The notes under the pieces: model-generated
The model's input: only the letters and a program-made list of their open reading frames with translations
Database searches by the model: none
What the model was told of the DNA's origin: nothing
Source: Bacteroidales bacterium
Lineage (GTDB): Bacteria > Bacteroidota > Bacteroidia > Bacteroidales > UBA932
NCBI GenBank assembly: GCA_017477335.1
Contig: JAFUVY010000026.1
Span: forward strand, 1-44,663
Direction: 5' to 3'
Length of the DNA: 44,663 nt
Shown here: in pieces, positions 7,661 through 16,915 of the stretch
Layout of the letters: the number at the start of each line of letters is the position of its first letter
Numbering within the stretch: position 1 is the first letter of the stretch
Position numbers and translations under genes: made by a program

Positions 7661-7972
7661 ATGGCAGGATTCAATTTTGGTTTTTTCGGGAAAGAAGAGC
7701 ATAGGGTATTCAACTACAAACCCCGTTACTACGACCCGGAGGAAGAACAGAGGAAAAAGATGTTCGGAGCCGTTGACGGCACCATGGAGAAGGAAGCCCA
7801 AAGCGGCACAAGAGCTCCCGGGAGCAGTATCCGCGGGGCTTTCCGCGAAGGAAATTACCAGAAAACCCGCTCCTCCATGGGTAAAATCCACGGTATCATA
7901 ACCGTAATCACCGTGGCCCTGATTGCCGCCGTACTCCTGCTGTTTACCCGCCTGTTTACATTTTTTGCCTGA
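7661..7972 (+). CDS. Small conserved-type membrane protein upstream of mutL
   Basis: A 103-residue protein starting MAGFNFGFFGK, with a polar N-terminal half carrying FNYKPRYYDPEEEQRKK and one hydrophobic segment at about 79-101. The ATG at 7661 is chosen over the one at 7610 because the latter falls inside the promoter. Small proteins of this type (GFxFGFF near the start, YYDPE motif, C-terminal anchor) are, as far as I recall, common just ahead of mutL in Bacteroidales; no function is known to me. Its TGA overlaps the mutL ATG by one base (TGATG), so the two are likely translationally coupled. Confidence 0.85.
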   Translation: MAGFNFGFFGKEEHRVFNYKPRYYDPEEEQRKKMFGAVDGTMEKEAQSGTRAPGSSIRGAFREGNYQKTRSSMGKIHGIITVITVALIAAVLLLFTRLFTFFA

Positions 7973-9696
7973 TGGAACTCAAGATTCTTCCGCGTAACAT
8001 TGCAGACATGATAGCAGCCGGAGAGGTGGTCCAGAGACCGTCCTCCGTGGTGAAGGAACTCATGGAAAACGCAATTGACGCCGGGGCGACCGACGTGAAA
8101 GTTGTAATCACGGACTCCGGCCGCACGCTCATTCAGGTCATAGACAACGGATGCGGTATGACCCCGGACGACGCCGTCCTCTGCTTTGAGCGTCACGCAA
8201 CCTCCAAACTCCAGAGTGCAGAGGACCTGCATCACATACTTACATTCGGTTTCAGGGGTGAAGCCCTTGCCTCCATAGCCGCCGTGGCCGAGGTTACCCT
8301 CCGCACACGCCGGGAAGGCGATTCCGTGGGCTCGGAGGTGGTCATTGCCGGGTCGGAGGTAAAGAGTGTCAGGGAGGTTGCAACGCCGCAGGGCTGCAAC
8401 TTCTGCGTAAGGAACCTGTTTTACAATATCCCCGCCCGCAGGAAATTCCTCAAGAGTGACACCGTGGAATTCCGTCACATAGTGGAAGAGTTCCAGCGTA
8501 TTGCCATAACAAGGCCGGGGGTTGCCTTTTCCCTCACCCACAACGGTCGGGACATTCATGTGGTAAAGCCCGCCCAATCACTCAAATTCAGGATTCAGGA
8601 CCTCCTTGGGGCTGCCCTCGTAGGGGAGATAATGGATATCGGCGCCAATACCAGCGTATGCACCCTGAGCGGCTTTGTGGGAAAGCCGGAAAGTGCCAGG
8701 AAGACTCTGGGCAACCAGTTCATGTTTGTGAACGGAAGGTATTTCCGCAGCCCCTACCTGCACAAGGCCGTGATGAAGGCCTACGAGGACGTCATTACGG
8801 AAGGGGCTACGCCCTCCTACTTCATTTTCCTGGCGATGGATCCCGCTTCCATGGACGTGAACATCCATCCCACCAAGACGGAAATCAAGTTTGAAGAGGA
8901 GCAGATGCTCTTCCAGACTATCCAGGGCGCGGTACGCGAGGCCATGGGACGCAACAGCATAGGCGGAGACATAGACTTTGACAACCCGGAGGCTGTGCAG
9001 ATGCCGGTATTCACCAGGGAGTTCCAGGAGTTTCACCCCGCCACTTACAATCCTTTCGACCCCTATTCCGCCCACGTGGACAAGGCTCCGGCAGAGGATT
9101 ATGGCGTCCTGTTTCAGGAAAAGACCATGCCCTCCACCCAGGTAATGACCATCCAGGGGAGGTATATCCTTAGCCAGAGTGCTTCCGGCCTTATGGCCAT
9201 CCATGTAAAAAGGGCAAGGGAACGCCTGCTTTTCGAGCGCTTTGCAAAGGCGCTGGAAAACAACGTACACATGACCCAGGCCTCGCTTTTCCCCGTGCAA
9301 GTGACGGTTGGAACGGAAGGGGTGCTCCTCCTGCAGGAGTATGCCTCCCTTCTGGAGTCACTGGGCTTTGACATTGCCCCCTTCGGCACTGATACCGTGG
9401 TGCTTAACGGTGTCCCGGAAGGTTTTTCCACGGAGGCCGGAAAGGCAGAGGAACTCCTCCGCAACGTCCTCCTCCTGCTGGAGGACAACAGTTCCTCCCT
9501 GCCGGAGGCAATGGCAAGGGAAACCGCCCGGAAGTTTGCCATGTTGGGAGCTTCATCGGCCCCCGCCATAACTTCCTCTTTTGAGGCCCAGCGCCTTGTG
9601 GACGCCCTCCTGCAGCTGGACAACCCGGAATTCACCCCCGGAGGAAGGAGGGTCATTTCCCTAATTTCGATTGACGAACTGGAAAAAAGATTCTGA
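7972..9696 (+). CDS. mutL: DNA mismatch repair protein MutL
   Basis: MutL links mismatch recognition by MutS to strand removal. The 574-residue product has the N-terminal GHKL ATPase (ELMENAIDAGA at 29-39, DNGCGM at 58-63, GFRGEALASIAA at 93-104), the transducer domain with NVNIHPTKTEIKF, and a C-terminal dimerisation domain after about residue 390. The nuclease motif DQHA-x2-E-x4-E should fall at 411-422. There the sequence is HVKRARERLLFE: both glutamates (417, 422) are kept but DQHA is replaced by HVKR. The C-terminal C-P-x-G-R-P-like motif is also altered (TPGGRR). It lies between the small membrane protein and the rhomboid gene, with one-base overlaps on both sides. Confidence 0.96.
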   Translation: MELKILPRNIADMIAAGEVVQRPSSVVKELMENAIDAGATDVKVVITDSGRTLIQVIDNGCGMTPDDAVLCFERHATSKLQSAEDLHHILTFGFRGEALASIAAVAEVTLRTRREGDSVGSEVVIAGSEVKSVREVATPQGCNFCVRNLFYNIPARRKFLKSDTVEFRHIVEEFQRIAITRPGVAFSLTHNGRDIHVVKPAQSLKFRIQDLLGAALVGEIMDIGANTSVCTLSGFVGKPESARKTLGNQFMFVNGRYFRSPYLHKAVMKAYEDVITEGATPSYFIFLAMDPASMDVNIHPTKTEIKFEEEQMLFQTIQGAVREAMGRNSIGGDIDFDNPEAVQMPVFTREFQEFHPATYNPFDPYSAHVDKAPAEDYGVLFQEKTMPSTQVMTIQGRYILSQSASGLMAIHVKRARERLLFERFAKALENNVHMTQASLFPVQVTVGTEGVLLLQEYASLLESLGFDIAPFGTDTVVLNGVPEGFSTEAGKAEELLRNVLLLLEDNSSSLPEAMARETARKFAMLGASSAPAITSSFEAQRLVDALLQLDNPEFTPGGRRVISLISIDELEKRF

Positions 9697-10334
9697 TGAA
9701 CAATATACCCGTAGTAACCCGCAACCTGCTGTACGTGAACATTATCATGTTCATTGCAAGCGCCATCAATCCCGTATTCATGGAGAAGACCTTTGCCATG
9801 GCCTTCCCGCTGGCCCAGGACTTCAGATGGTGGCAGCCGCTCACCCACATGTTCATGCATGGCGGCTTCTGGCACATATTCTTCAACATGTATTCCCTTG
9901 TCATGTTCGGATCCGTGGTAGAGAGGGCTCTGGGCACAAAAAAATACCTGATTTTTTACTTTGTGACAGGCTTTGGCGCCGTGCTTCTTCACTTTGGGGT
10001 GCAATGGCTCCAGATTCTGGGGACCCTTGCGGCAAATCCCGGATATGAGCAGGAAATTTACAATCACCTCCCGCGAGTCATGGGAGCGTCGGGAGCCATC
10101 TACGGCATCCTGGTGGGTTTTGCAATGCTTTACCCGGAGGCCAGGCTCACCCTCATATTCCCGCCCATAACCCTGGACGCCAAGTGGTGGGTCGGTATTT
10201 TTGTGGGGATAGAGCTGTTTACCGGCGTCGTGGGTACAAGGATGGGTATAGCTCACTTCGCCCACCTTGGAGGAGCCCTCTTCGGCTTCCTTCTCATTCG
10301 TTTCTGGAAGAAAAATGGCGCGCTCTACAGATAA
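9696..10334 (+). CDS. Rhomboid-family intramembrane serine protease
   Basis: A 212-residue, six-helix rhomboid that cleaves membrane protein segments within the bilayer. The catalytic serine is S132 in GASGAIYG, the histidine is H190 in AHFAHLGG, and the supporting HxxxN motif is H60-N64 in WHIFFNM after the HMFMHGG loop. Length and helix order fit the minimal bacterial form without extra domains. The ATG overlaps the last base of the mutL TGA (TGATG). Rhomboid genes next to mutL are, from memory, common in Bacteroidales, but no functional link with repair is known to me. Confidence 0.95.
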   Translation: MNNIPVVTRNLLYVNIIMFIASAINPVFMEKTFAMAFPLAQDFRWWQPLTHMFMHGGFWHIFFNMYSLVMFGSVVERALGTKKYLIFYFVTGFGAVLLHFGVQWLQILGTLAANPGYEQEIYNHLPRVMGASGAIYGILVGFAMLYPEARLTLIFPPITLDAKWWVGIFVGIELFTGVVGTRMGIAHFAHLGGALFGFLLIRFWKKNGALYR

Positions 10335-11379
10335 AAACAGGCACTCTCTGCTGGGAAGGCTGTCGTTCGGAAGCATTTCCGCCGTATCTTCGGGCCTGCT
10401 GTTTCTGAGCTACCTGTCCATAGTCGTGGACCCTGCAAAGGCGTGGTTTTTCACCCTGTTCGGCCTCATCTATCCGCTTGTGCTCATAGCCACCGCGACG
10501 CTTTTTGTCCTGTCCCTTTTCCGCCGCTCCAAAATGAGGCTGGTCCTTGGTCTGGCGCTGCTTCCGTCAGCATTTTTTGTCGGCACATACTTCCAGATGG
10601 GCCATTCAGACAATGCCCCCGGCGACCTTAAGATTGTGTCCTACAATGTGGCCCGCTTCCAGGAGGCCGGCCCTGCCGATATAGTACAATACCTGCGCGG
10701 GCAGGATGCCGACATTATCTGCCTTCAGGAGTTCCGCCTTCCATCCGGCACTTCCATAGACGCCTGGCTCAAACGCAATTTCCCCGGTTATAGGGCAGAT
10801 TATTTTGTGTTTCAGGGCAAAGGCGGGAGTTTTGGCAATGTTACCCTGAGCAAAAAGCCCATACTCTCCAAGGGAAAAACCACCTTCGAGGGCTCTGCCA
10901 ACATGGCCGTTTTCACGGACATAAAGCTGGACGGCTCCGTGGTAAGGCTGTACAACTGCCATTTCGAGAGCTACAACATTTCCCTGCCGCGTGTGGTCAA
11001 GGGAATTACAGACGAGGATATATTTGAAGAGACGGAGCGGAAGATGCGGCGCTCCATAACGGAAAGGCCCAAGCAGGTGGCAAAAGTCCTTAAGGAAATT
11101 GCCTCCGATGGGCAGAGCACCATAGTGCTGGGGGACTTTAACGACACCCCTCTCTCCTACACTTACTTCCGCCTGTCACGCGGCCTCAAAGACAGTTTTG
11201 TCAAGGCCGGGCACGGATTCGGCGCCACCTACAGCGGCCTGTGGCCCCTTCTGAGGCTGGATTACATCCTTGTGCCGGGGGAACTCAAGCCTGAGACTTA
11301 CAAGATAGACAAAGTGAAATATTCTGACCATTATCCTATCATAGCAACATACCATGAAAGCGGAAGAAATACTCGCTGA
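10315..11379 (+). CDS. Membrane-anchored endonuclease/exonuclease/phosphatase (EEP) family protein
   Basis: A 354-residue product with hydrophobic segments at about 25-38, 43-68 and 76-94, followed by an EEP domain from about 104. The metal and catalytic motifs are complete: SYNVARF (N111), CLQEFR (E139), YNCHFES, LGDFNDTPLS, RLDYILV and SDHYPI. The family includes nucleases and phosphodiesterases; the anchored domain probably faces the periplasm and the substrate is unknown. The ATG at 10315 overlaps the end of the rhomboid gene by 20 bases and is preceded by GGAAGAAAA; a start at 10267 is possible but would enlarge the overlap. The 3' end overlaps tsaC by 26 bases. Confidence 0.88.
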   Translation: MARSTDKNRHSLLGRLSFGSISAVSSGLLFLSYLSIVVDPAKAWFFTLFGLIYPLVLIATATLFVLSLFRRSKMRLVLGLALLPSAFFVGTYFQMGHSDNAPGDLKIVSYNVARFQEAGPADIVQYLRGQDADIICLQEFRLPSGTSIDAWLKRNFPGYRADYFVFQGKGGSFGNVTLSKKPILSKGKTTFEGSANMAVFTDIKLDGSVVRLYNCHFESYNISLPRVVKGITDEDIFEETERKMRRSITERPKQVAKVLKEIASDGQSTIVLGDFNDTPLSYTYFRLSRGLKDSFVKAGHGFGATYSGLWPLLRLDYILVPGELKPETYKIDKVKYSDHYPIIATYHESGRNTR

Positions 11380-11956
11380 GGCCCTTTGCGTCCTGCGTGA
11401 GGGCGGCATCATACTCTATCCCACGGACACGGTCTGGGGAATCGGCTGCGACGCCACCAATCCCGAGGCTGTGGCCCGCGTTTTTGAAATCAAGAACAGG
11501 CCGGAGGCCAAGTCGCTGGTGCTCCTTGCAAGCGACCTTGACATGGTTGCAAAGTACATCCGGGAGATACCTTCCATGGCTATAGACCTGGTGGAGGTGA
11601 ACGACGCTCCCATGACCATAATCTATCCCGGAGCCCTGGCCTCCAAACCCGGAGAGCCGGCAGACAGGCGCCGCCTGGCATACAACACCGTTGCGGAAGA
11701 CGGAACCGTTGGAATACGCATTCCCATGGCCCGCTGGTGCAGGGACCTGGCACACAAGCTGGGACGTCCGCTGGTGTCCACATCGGCCAATATCTCCGGG
11801 GAGCCCACGCCGCAGCGTTTTTCCGACATTAGCCCGGCGATAAAGGATGCCGTGGACTTTGTGGTTCCCCCGTCCGTGGACACGGAATCAACAGGCCGCG
11901 CCTCCCAGATTATCAAAATAGGGCTGCGCGGCGAAGTTGAAATTATCCGTAAGTAG
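11354..11956 (+). CDS. tsaC: L-threonylcarbamoyladenylate synthase (TsaC/YrdC family)
   Basis: This cytosolic enzyme makes threonylcarbamoyl-AMP from threonine, bicarbonate and ATP, the first step of t6A formation at position 37 of ANN-decoding tRNAs. The 200-residue product is the single-domain TsaC type, without the extra C-terminal domain of Sua5. Family motifs are LYPTDTVWGIGCDA (21-34), the KNRP segment (47-50), APMTIIYPG and STSANISGEPTP. It is the last gene of the mutL operon. Its TAG is only five bases from the convergent stop of the next operon at 11962, leaving no room for a conventional terminator between them. Confidence 0.94.
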   Translation: MKAEEILAEALCVLREGGIILYPTDTVWGIGCDATNPEAVARVFEIKNRPEAKSLVLLASDLDMVAKYIREIPSMAIDLVEVNDAPMTIIYPGALASKPGEPADRRRLAYNTVAEDGTVGIRIPMARWCRDLAHKLGRPLVSTSANISGEPTPQRFSDISPAIKDAVDFVVPPSVDTESTGRASQIIKIGLRGEVEIIRK

Positions 11957-11961
11957 TTGTC

Positions 11962-14178
11962 CTATAGCCTCTGCCTGCCGGTGTGTGATGCGTCGGCTCC
12001 CCTCTGGGGCCAGGGCGAGGCGGCGGAAGGTCCGGTGGTCTCCTTGTAGGAGAGCCTGATTACGCGGGCCTGATGATTCTTCCATGAAGACCCTTCCAGG
12101 GTGAAGGTAGTAACCGCCAGGTACATCTTGCCGTCATTGCCTATGGCAACGGAACTCCACGCCCGGACGCTGTTATTGTCTCCAAGGGCATCTGCCGCGT
12201 ACTCCCTTATAAGGGAACAAAGCTCTGCCGAAGCCACCAGTTCGCATGTGTGGTTTTCGTAATCCGGCTTTACAATGGCATAGTAGCATGCTCCGCTGTC
12301 AAAGTCTCCGGCAATGTGAACGTAACCATTGTTGTCCACCGCACAGGAACCGCAGACATCCCGGCCGCCGGGAAGCGTGTAGCTGTAGGCTTCAGTTCCG
12401 TCGGAGAAGAAGGCCTTGATGGCGCCGGGATAACCCTTCATGGAGACAATGGCCTCTCCGCGGGGGCCGATTACGATACCGCCCTGATCCTGGTTGGTGA
12501 CATTTGTAATGCTCTTATCCAGGAGGAAAACTTTTTTATCAAATGACAATTCCTTGCCGGACTCTACCTTGGAGCACATTACGTGCATGTTATAGCTGCC
12601 GGAAGTGGTTTTTTCCATTCCAACGGCCCAAACTGCATCCTGACCGTCAATCTTGGAACAGGCGACGCCGCTTCGGGAACTGCTGTAAGACCAGCCGTGG
12701 GAGAATCTCTGGGCCCAGGGCACATAGGAGCCAAAGCTGTCATGTGTCTTATCAGGATTATCCATCTTGTCCCTGTCTGCCGTAAAGATGCCGCCGCTGC
12801 AGTGCCAGACAACCTGGCCGGAGGAGGTCATGGCAAGGCCGGACATGACGCCGCCGCTGGGACCGCCTGTGCCGTCGGCGGCACCTGAAACATAGGACAC
12901 CCGCTCTCCGGTTTCCTTGTCCAGGGTAAGGACGGTACCGGTAGTTCCGGCGTTGCCCACATAGATATTCTTTTCGCCGATGGCGGGAGTGACTCCGTTG
13001 AAGTTGGGTGCGGGAGTTGCTCCGTTGCCAAAGAAACTCTCGGGTCCCACAGTCCACTTCACGGAACCGTCGGCACCGCTGACCGCAGTCACGCGGCCGG
13101 AACCGGATGTGCCTCCTATGGCATAAATCACGGAGCCGTCAGGCTCGCAGGAAGGAGATGCGTTGTTGTCCAGGGTATATCCAAGGGGTGTCGCCCAGGC
13201 AAGTGAACCGTCGGCCGCGTTCAGTTTATAAAGGGAAGCGGCACCTCTTGCGGGCTGGACATATACGTTTCCGGCATTGTCCACCGCGGCAATGTTACCT
13301 CTTATCTCGGATGTCTCCGCCCCCTCTTCAAGGCCTATCGGAGCACTTATCCAGTCAAGGGTGACCTTGGGGTTGAATTCCTTTGCATTGACGGTAAGCT
13401 CCACGCTTTCCCCTTCTGCAACTGCGGACTGGACCGTGAGCTGCTGGCTGTATTCACCTCCGTTCACGGACACCTCCACCACGTCTCCGCCCTTCCACAT
13501 TGCCGCAATTGCGGCTTCCACCACTACGTCATCGGCAAGGGGAGTGCCTTTCATGTCCACGGTGATTGCGTTGGTGGCGTTGAGCCCTGAAAGCATCTGC
13601 TCCGGCTGGACAAGGTTGGCTGCGTACAGGCCGGCCATGTTCCTCTGTCCGCTTATCTTTATCTCCTGAAGGGGAAGGCCGGAGGCTACGGATTCCTCCA
13701 CGTTCCGGAAGCGGAGCACCACTTTGGAGAGTTTGGTCCTGAAGAAGAGTTTAATCTCCGAATCGGGCCTGTACTCCGCAATGTCAAACCTTGCGGCCGG
13801 CTCTCCGTAGCTCACATTCTCCGGGATGTAGAGGGGTATGGCGGACAGGTTCTCTCCGGCAGAAGCGGAGTAGGGATAATATGCCCCCAGGACGGTGGCC
13901 TCAGGGGTAATCTCTCCTGCAAAGTACGCCCTGTTCTCCTTTCCTTCCTCCAGATAATCCACCTTGAATTCCACATTGAAGTCGTCCGTGGTGTATAGGC
14001 CGATACGGTCCTGCGCCGTCCAGACGGCTCCGTCCGGGGTGCGTCCCCATATCTTAAGAGTTTCGCTTGTGGGTTTCTGCTCTCCTCCGCCCTGGATTCC
14101 GGAATTCTCGGCCTCCTGCCTGTTGCAGGAAAGCAGAGCCGCGGCAATAAGGGGGATTGTGACTAATAACTTTTTCAT
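11962..14178 (-). CDS. Surface-type lipoprotein: fimbrillin-like N-terminus and beta-propeller
   Basis: A 738-residue lipoprotein with signal and lipobox ending at C18 (LLSCNR). Residues about 35-265 look fimbrillin-like (a TAQDRIGLYTTDDF segment, FFRTKLSKVVLRF, strand-rich throughout). From about 270 it has PQQ-type propeller repeats (SLYKLNAADGSLAWATPLG, VTAVSGADGSVKWTVG, TVLTLDKETGERV) and closes with SPWPQRGADASHTG. The propeller and closing motif are shared with the gene at 15246-16901, so the two are paralogues on either side of the phosphodiesterase gene. A ligand- or partner-binding role at the cell surface is inferred; no catalytic residues are recognised. It is the last gene of the SusC/SusD operon, two bases after the preceding stop. 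Confidence 0.82.
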   Translation of the reverse strand: MKKLLVTIPLIAAALLSCNRQEAENSGIQGGGEQKPTSETLKIWGRTPDGAVWTAQDRIGLYTTDDFNVEFKVDYLEEGKENRAYFAGEITPEATVLGAYYPYSASAGENLSAIPLYIPENVSYGEPAARFDIAEYRPDSEIKLFFRTKLSKVVLRFRNVEESVASGLPLQEIKISGQRNMAGLYAANLVQPEQMLSGLNATNAITVDMKGTPLADDVVVEAAIAAMWKGGDVVEVSVNGGEYSQQLTVQSAVAEGESVELTVNAKEFNPKVTLDWISAPIGLEEGAETSEIRGNIAAVDNAGNVYVQPARGAASLYKLNAADGSLAWATPLGYTLDNNASPSCEPDGSVIYAIGGTSGSGRVTAVSGADGSVKWTVGPESFFGNGATPAPNFNGVTPAIGEKNIYVGNAGTTGTVLTLDKETGERVSYVSGAADGTGGPSGGVMSGLAMTSSGQVVWHCSGGIFTADRDKMDNPDKTHDSFGSYVPWAQRFSHGWSYSSSRSGVACSKIDGQDAVWAVGMEKTTSGSYNMHVMCSKVESGKELSFDKKVFLLDKSITNVTNQDQGGIVIGPRGEAIVSMKGYPGAIKAFFSDGTEAYSYTLPGGRDVCGSCAVDNNGYVHIAGDFDSGACYYAIVKPDYENHTCELVASAELCSLIREYAADALGDNNSVRAWSSVAIGNDGKMYLAVTTFTLEGSSWKNHQARVIRLSYKETTGPSAASPWPQRGADASHTGRQRL

Positions 14179-14180
14179 AA

Positions 14181-15239
14181 CTACCTTAATCCTTTAGCTT
14201 TAAGATAAAGATGGGCCAGTTCGCACATGTCTGTCTGCACAAAGTCGGAGCCGCTGGCAATGAACTTGTCCATCACGGCACAGCTGCCGGTGAGGTTTTT
14301 CTGGTAATAGTTTGTGTACCAGGTACGCAGCTGGGAGTCGTAATCGAGGGAGTTGGAATAGGAAAGGGCACCCTGGGCGTGGCACTTGCTGCCAAACTTG
14401 TCTATCGTGGGCGTATAGTACCCTGTGTAATTGTACTGGAAAAGCTTTGCGCAGTCATAGTAGCCCGTCCTGTAGGAGTCAATATCCTCCGGCTTTGATA
14501 TGTAGGGATGGATGGCAAGCCAGTCCCCGCAGCGTTCGTAGCCTTTGGAGATGTATTCCTTCTGCTCGCTGGTTCCGTTTGCTCCGTAAATCATCACCTG
14601 GCCAACGGTCCCGGTATTCTGGATGGCACGGACCACTCCGGCCGGGGAGCAGTTCTTGTTGGCAAGATCCAGATTTACATAAATCTTGTCCTTGCATGCG
14701 GCAAGGGCCTCTTCCAGCGTGGGGACACGCACGGGCTGGCCGTTTACCTTGTAATAGGTGGAAGCACCTCGGGCACGCATTTCCAGATTGCAGAGCTCTT
14801 CGTAGGTGTAGGTGTCCACGTTGCCCTTCCCGTTGGTGGTGGCATTTACGGTAGGGTCGTGCATGAGCACAAGCACCCCGTCCTTGGTGGGCCTTACGTC
14901 AAGTTCCACCATATCGGCCCCCTTGGCTATAGCCATCTCTATGTTGGGAATGGAATTTTCCGGAATCTGGTTCAGATAGGCCTCGTAGGTATTTGCGCGG
15001 TGGGCGCAGATGAACACGTGATTGGTGGGGACGGAGGCGTCGTTGCCATACTCCGCTATCTTTTCGTTCAGAAGGGTAAGCAGCGTGGTGGTGGCAGCGG
15101 CGGGCTTTTCCTCGTCCTCCGGGACTACCGGCGTCACCGGATCCACCTTATGAGGCTCACCAGGGCCCTGGTTTTTCCCGCAGGACGGGACAAAGGCCAC
15201 GAGAAGTGCCGATACAAGTATGTATAAGAGCCTTTTCAT
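14181..15239 (-). CDS. Lipoprotein glycerophosphodiester phosphodiesterase
   Basis: Hydrolyses glycerophosphodiesters to glycerol 3-phosphate and an alcohol. The 352-residue product has a lipobox ending at C20 (FVPSCGK), a Pro/Glu-rich linker to about residue 48 and a GDPD TIM barrel. The active-site set is present: CAHRANTYE (H80, R81), PENS (E94), ELDVRPTKDG (E112, D114) and MHDPTV (H127). The long linker after the lipid anchor suggests display at the outer membrane. It is the only enzyme recognised in the SusC/SusD operon, so it probably defines the substrate class (glycerophosphodiesters or a phosphodiester-linked polymer). It lies between two propeller lipoprotein genes with gaps of six and two bases. 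Confidence 0.92.
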   Translation of the reverse strand: MKRLLYILVSALLVAFVPSCGKNQGPGEPHKVDPVTPVVPEDEEKPAAATTTLLTLLNEKIAEYGNDASVPTNHVFICAHRANTYEAYLNQIPENSIPNIEMAIAKGADMVELDVRPTKDGVLVLMHDPTVNATTNGKGNVDTYTYEELCNLEMRARGASTYYKVNGQPVRVPTLEEALAACKDKIYVNLDLANKNCSPAGVVRAIQNTGTVGQVMIYGANGTSEQKEYISKGYERCGDWLAIHPYISKPEDIDSYRTGYYDCAKLFQYNYTGYYTPTIDKFGSKCHAQGALSYSNSLDYDSQLRTWYTNYYQKNLTGSCAVMDKFIASGSDFVQTDMCELAHLYLKAKGLR

Positions 15240-15245
15240 GACTGC

Positions 15246-16901
15246 TTAGATTTGCTTGCAGGTATGCCTGCGGTCATGTCCAACCATGGGCCACTGGGAA
15301 GCGGCAGGACCGGAGCAGCCTTCGTAGCTCAGGCTTACCACGCCGCCGAAGGCACGGGAGTCGTCATCCGTGAAGCAGATGTACATGCGGCCGTCGTCGC
15401 CTATTACGGGAGAGCACCAAATCTTTGCGGTGTACAGTTTGGAGAAGGATGCGGCATAGCGGCTGTCTGCAAGCACAAGGTCTGCAAGATTGCGCTTGAC
15501 AAGCAGCTCACAGTTATTTCCGTCCGGCTTTACAATGTAGTAGAATCCGGATTCCGTTCCAAAGTGAATGTTACCTTCCTTGTCCACTGCGGGTGAACCG
15601 GAAACCTTTTCCTGGGTGCGGAAGCGGGAAACCACGCTGCCGTCTGCGGGGTTCACAATCACAATGCCGCCGTTGTCCTGGCCAAGGGTATAGTTGAGGG
15701 AAGCAACCAGGTTGCCGGAAGCGTCCAGCACCACGCCGCCCTGGTCCTGGGCGTCAGTGTCGTCAATGTAGCAGATGCTCACGGGAGTGCCGTCAGAGGC
15801 ATCCACGGTGTAAATCTTGGTTCCCTTTCCGTCTGTGGCGATACCGGACACACAGTGCTTTCCGTTAAGGTCAAAGCAGGCCAGCTGGCCTATGGCGTTG
15901 GTGGTGGCACGCTCCACGTTGTCTGCGCTGAAGAGGCTCCACTTGGTGTTCAGTTTGGAGTCTCCGCCGTTGTCCAGAATGCTCTTGTCAATGGCAAACA
16001 GGCCATAGACACCGCCGTACCAGTGGATGGTGCCGGCCTTGGAGATGGCGATGCCGCTGCGGGCGCCGCCTGTGGGTGCTGCAAAGCCGTTGCGCGCTCC
16101 GGTAGCCTTGTTTACGGACATGACCAGGCCGTTCTGGCCGGTGTGGCCAAAGTAGATGTTTTCGTCGTCAATGGCAGCAATGGTTCCCTGGCAGGTGGGA
16201 GTGGGAGTGCCGGAGCTTCTCCACCACTGGGTGAAGTTCCATTTTTCCGATCCGTCAGCGTTGAAAGCCTTGAGGGTGCCGTCACCGGCGGAGTCATTGC
16301 TTGCATCGCCCGCGCCAATGAAAACGGTTCCGTCCTTGTCTATGGAAGGAGTTCCCAGCGTGGCGCTGGTCTTGCCGCTTATCTTGGTGGTGAATATTTT
16401 CTTGACCCAAAGGGATTCGCCGCTTGCGGACCATTTGTAGAGGTTGTTGTCGCGGCAGGTGGTGTAGATGGAGCCGTCATCGGCAATGGCGGCCGACGAG
16501 ATGGAGTTGTAGCCTTCCATGCGGCCCACCCAGTTGAGGACAAGACTGCCCATCTCCGGAATCTTGGCGGAGTTGATAACCACGGCCTTGCGTTTCTGGG
16601 CGCTGGCTCCCTTGGAGTCCGTTACGGTAAGGAGGACAATCTCTGACCCATTGGTCTTGAAAGTATAGCTCAGTGAAGGATCCTTCTGGCCCTGCACCTC
16701 TCCGCGGATGGTCCACTCGTAGGTGTAGGGGCTTACGCCTCCGCTTACCTGGGCCTCGAATTTAACAGCGTCGCCGGCAAAAATCTTCTCCGGAGAAACG
16801 CTGAAGTTTACGCTAAGAGGCTGGGAGGCATCTCCTCCTTCCTTGTTGCAGGATGCCACGAGGGGCAGGGCTGCAATCATGAAAACCAAAAGCTTTTTCA
16901 T
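15246..16901 (-). CDS. Lipoprotein with PKD-like domain and beta-propeller
   Basis: A 551-residue lipoprotein (lipobox ending at C18, LVASCNK). Residues about 29-112 are a PKD/Ig-like domain (AGDAVKFEAQVSGG, YTYEWTIRG, LLTVTDSKGA). Residues about 120-535 are PQQ-type propeller blades (SIYTTCRDNNLYKWSASG, TLKAFNADGSEKWNFT, YTVDASDGTPV, IVNPADGSVVSRF). The last 20 residues carry SQWPMVGHDRRHT, equivalent to the end of the protein at 11962-14178. In this position in Bacteroidota operons such proteins usually act as surface glycan-binding or structural partners of SusD. No catalytic motif is seen. Confidence 0.83.
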   Translation of the reverse strand: MKKLLVFMIAALPLVASCNKEGGDASQPLSVNFSVSPEKIFAGDAVKFEAQVSGGVSPYTYEWTIRGEVQGQKDPSLSYTFKTNGSEIVLLTVTDSKGASAQKRKAVVINSAKIPEMGSLVLNWVGRMEGYNSISSAAIADDGSIYTTCRDNNLYKWSASGESLWVKKIFTTKISGKTSATLGTPSIDKDGTVFIGAGDASNDSAGDGTLKAFNADGSEKWNFTQWWRSSGTPTPTCQGTIAAIDDENIYFGHTGQNGLVMSVNKATGARNGFAAPTGGARSGIAISKAGTIHWYGGVYGLFAIDKSILDNGGDSKLNTKWSLFSADNVERATTNAIGQLACFDLNGKHCVSGIATDGKGTKIYTVDASDGTPVSICYIDDTDAQDQGGVVLDASGNLVASLNYTLGQDNGGIVIVNPADGSVVSRFRTQEKVSGSPAVDKEGNIHFGTESGFYYIVKPDGNNCELLVKRNLADLVLADSRYAASFSKLYTAKIWCSPVIGDDGRMYICFTDDDSRAFGGVVSLSYEGCSGPAASQWPMVGHDRRHTCKQI

Positions 16902-16915
16902 ATCGTCAGTTTTAT

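Noticed and set aside
9114..10376. Minus-strand frame of 420 codons antisense to mutL and rhomboid
   Set aside because: Both plus-strand genes are certain by conserved motifs; the frame has none.
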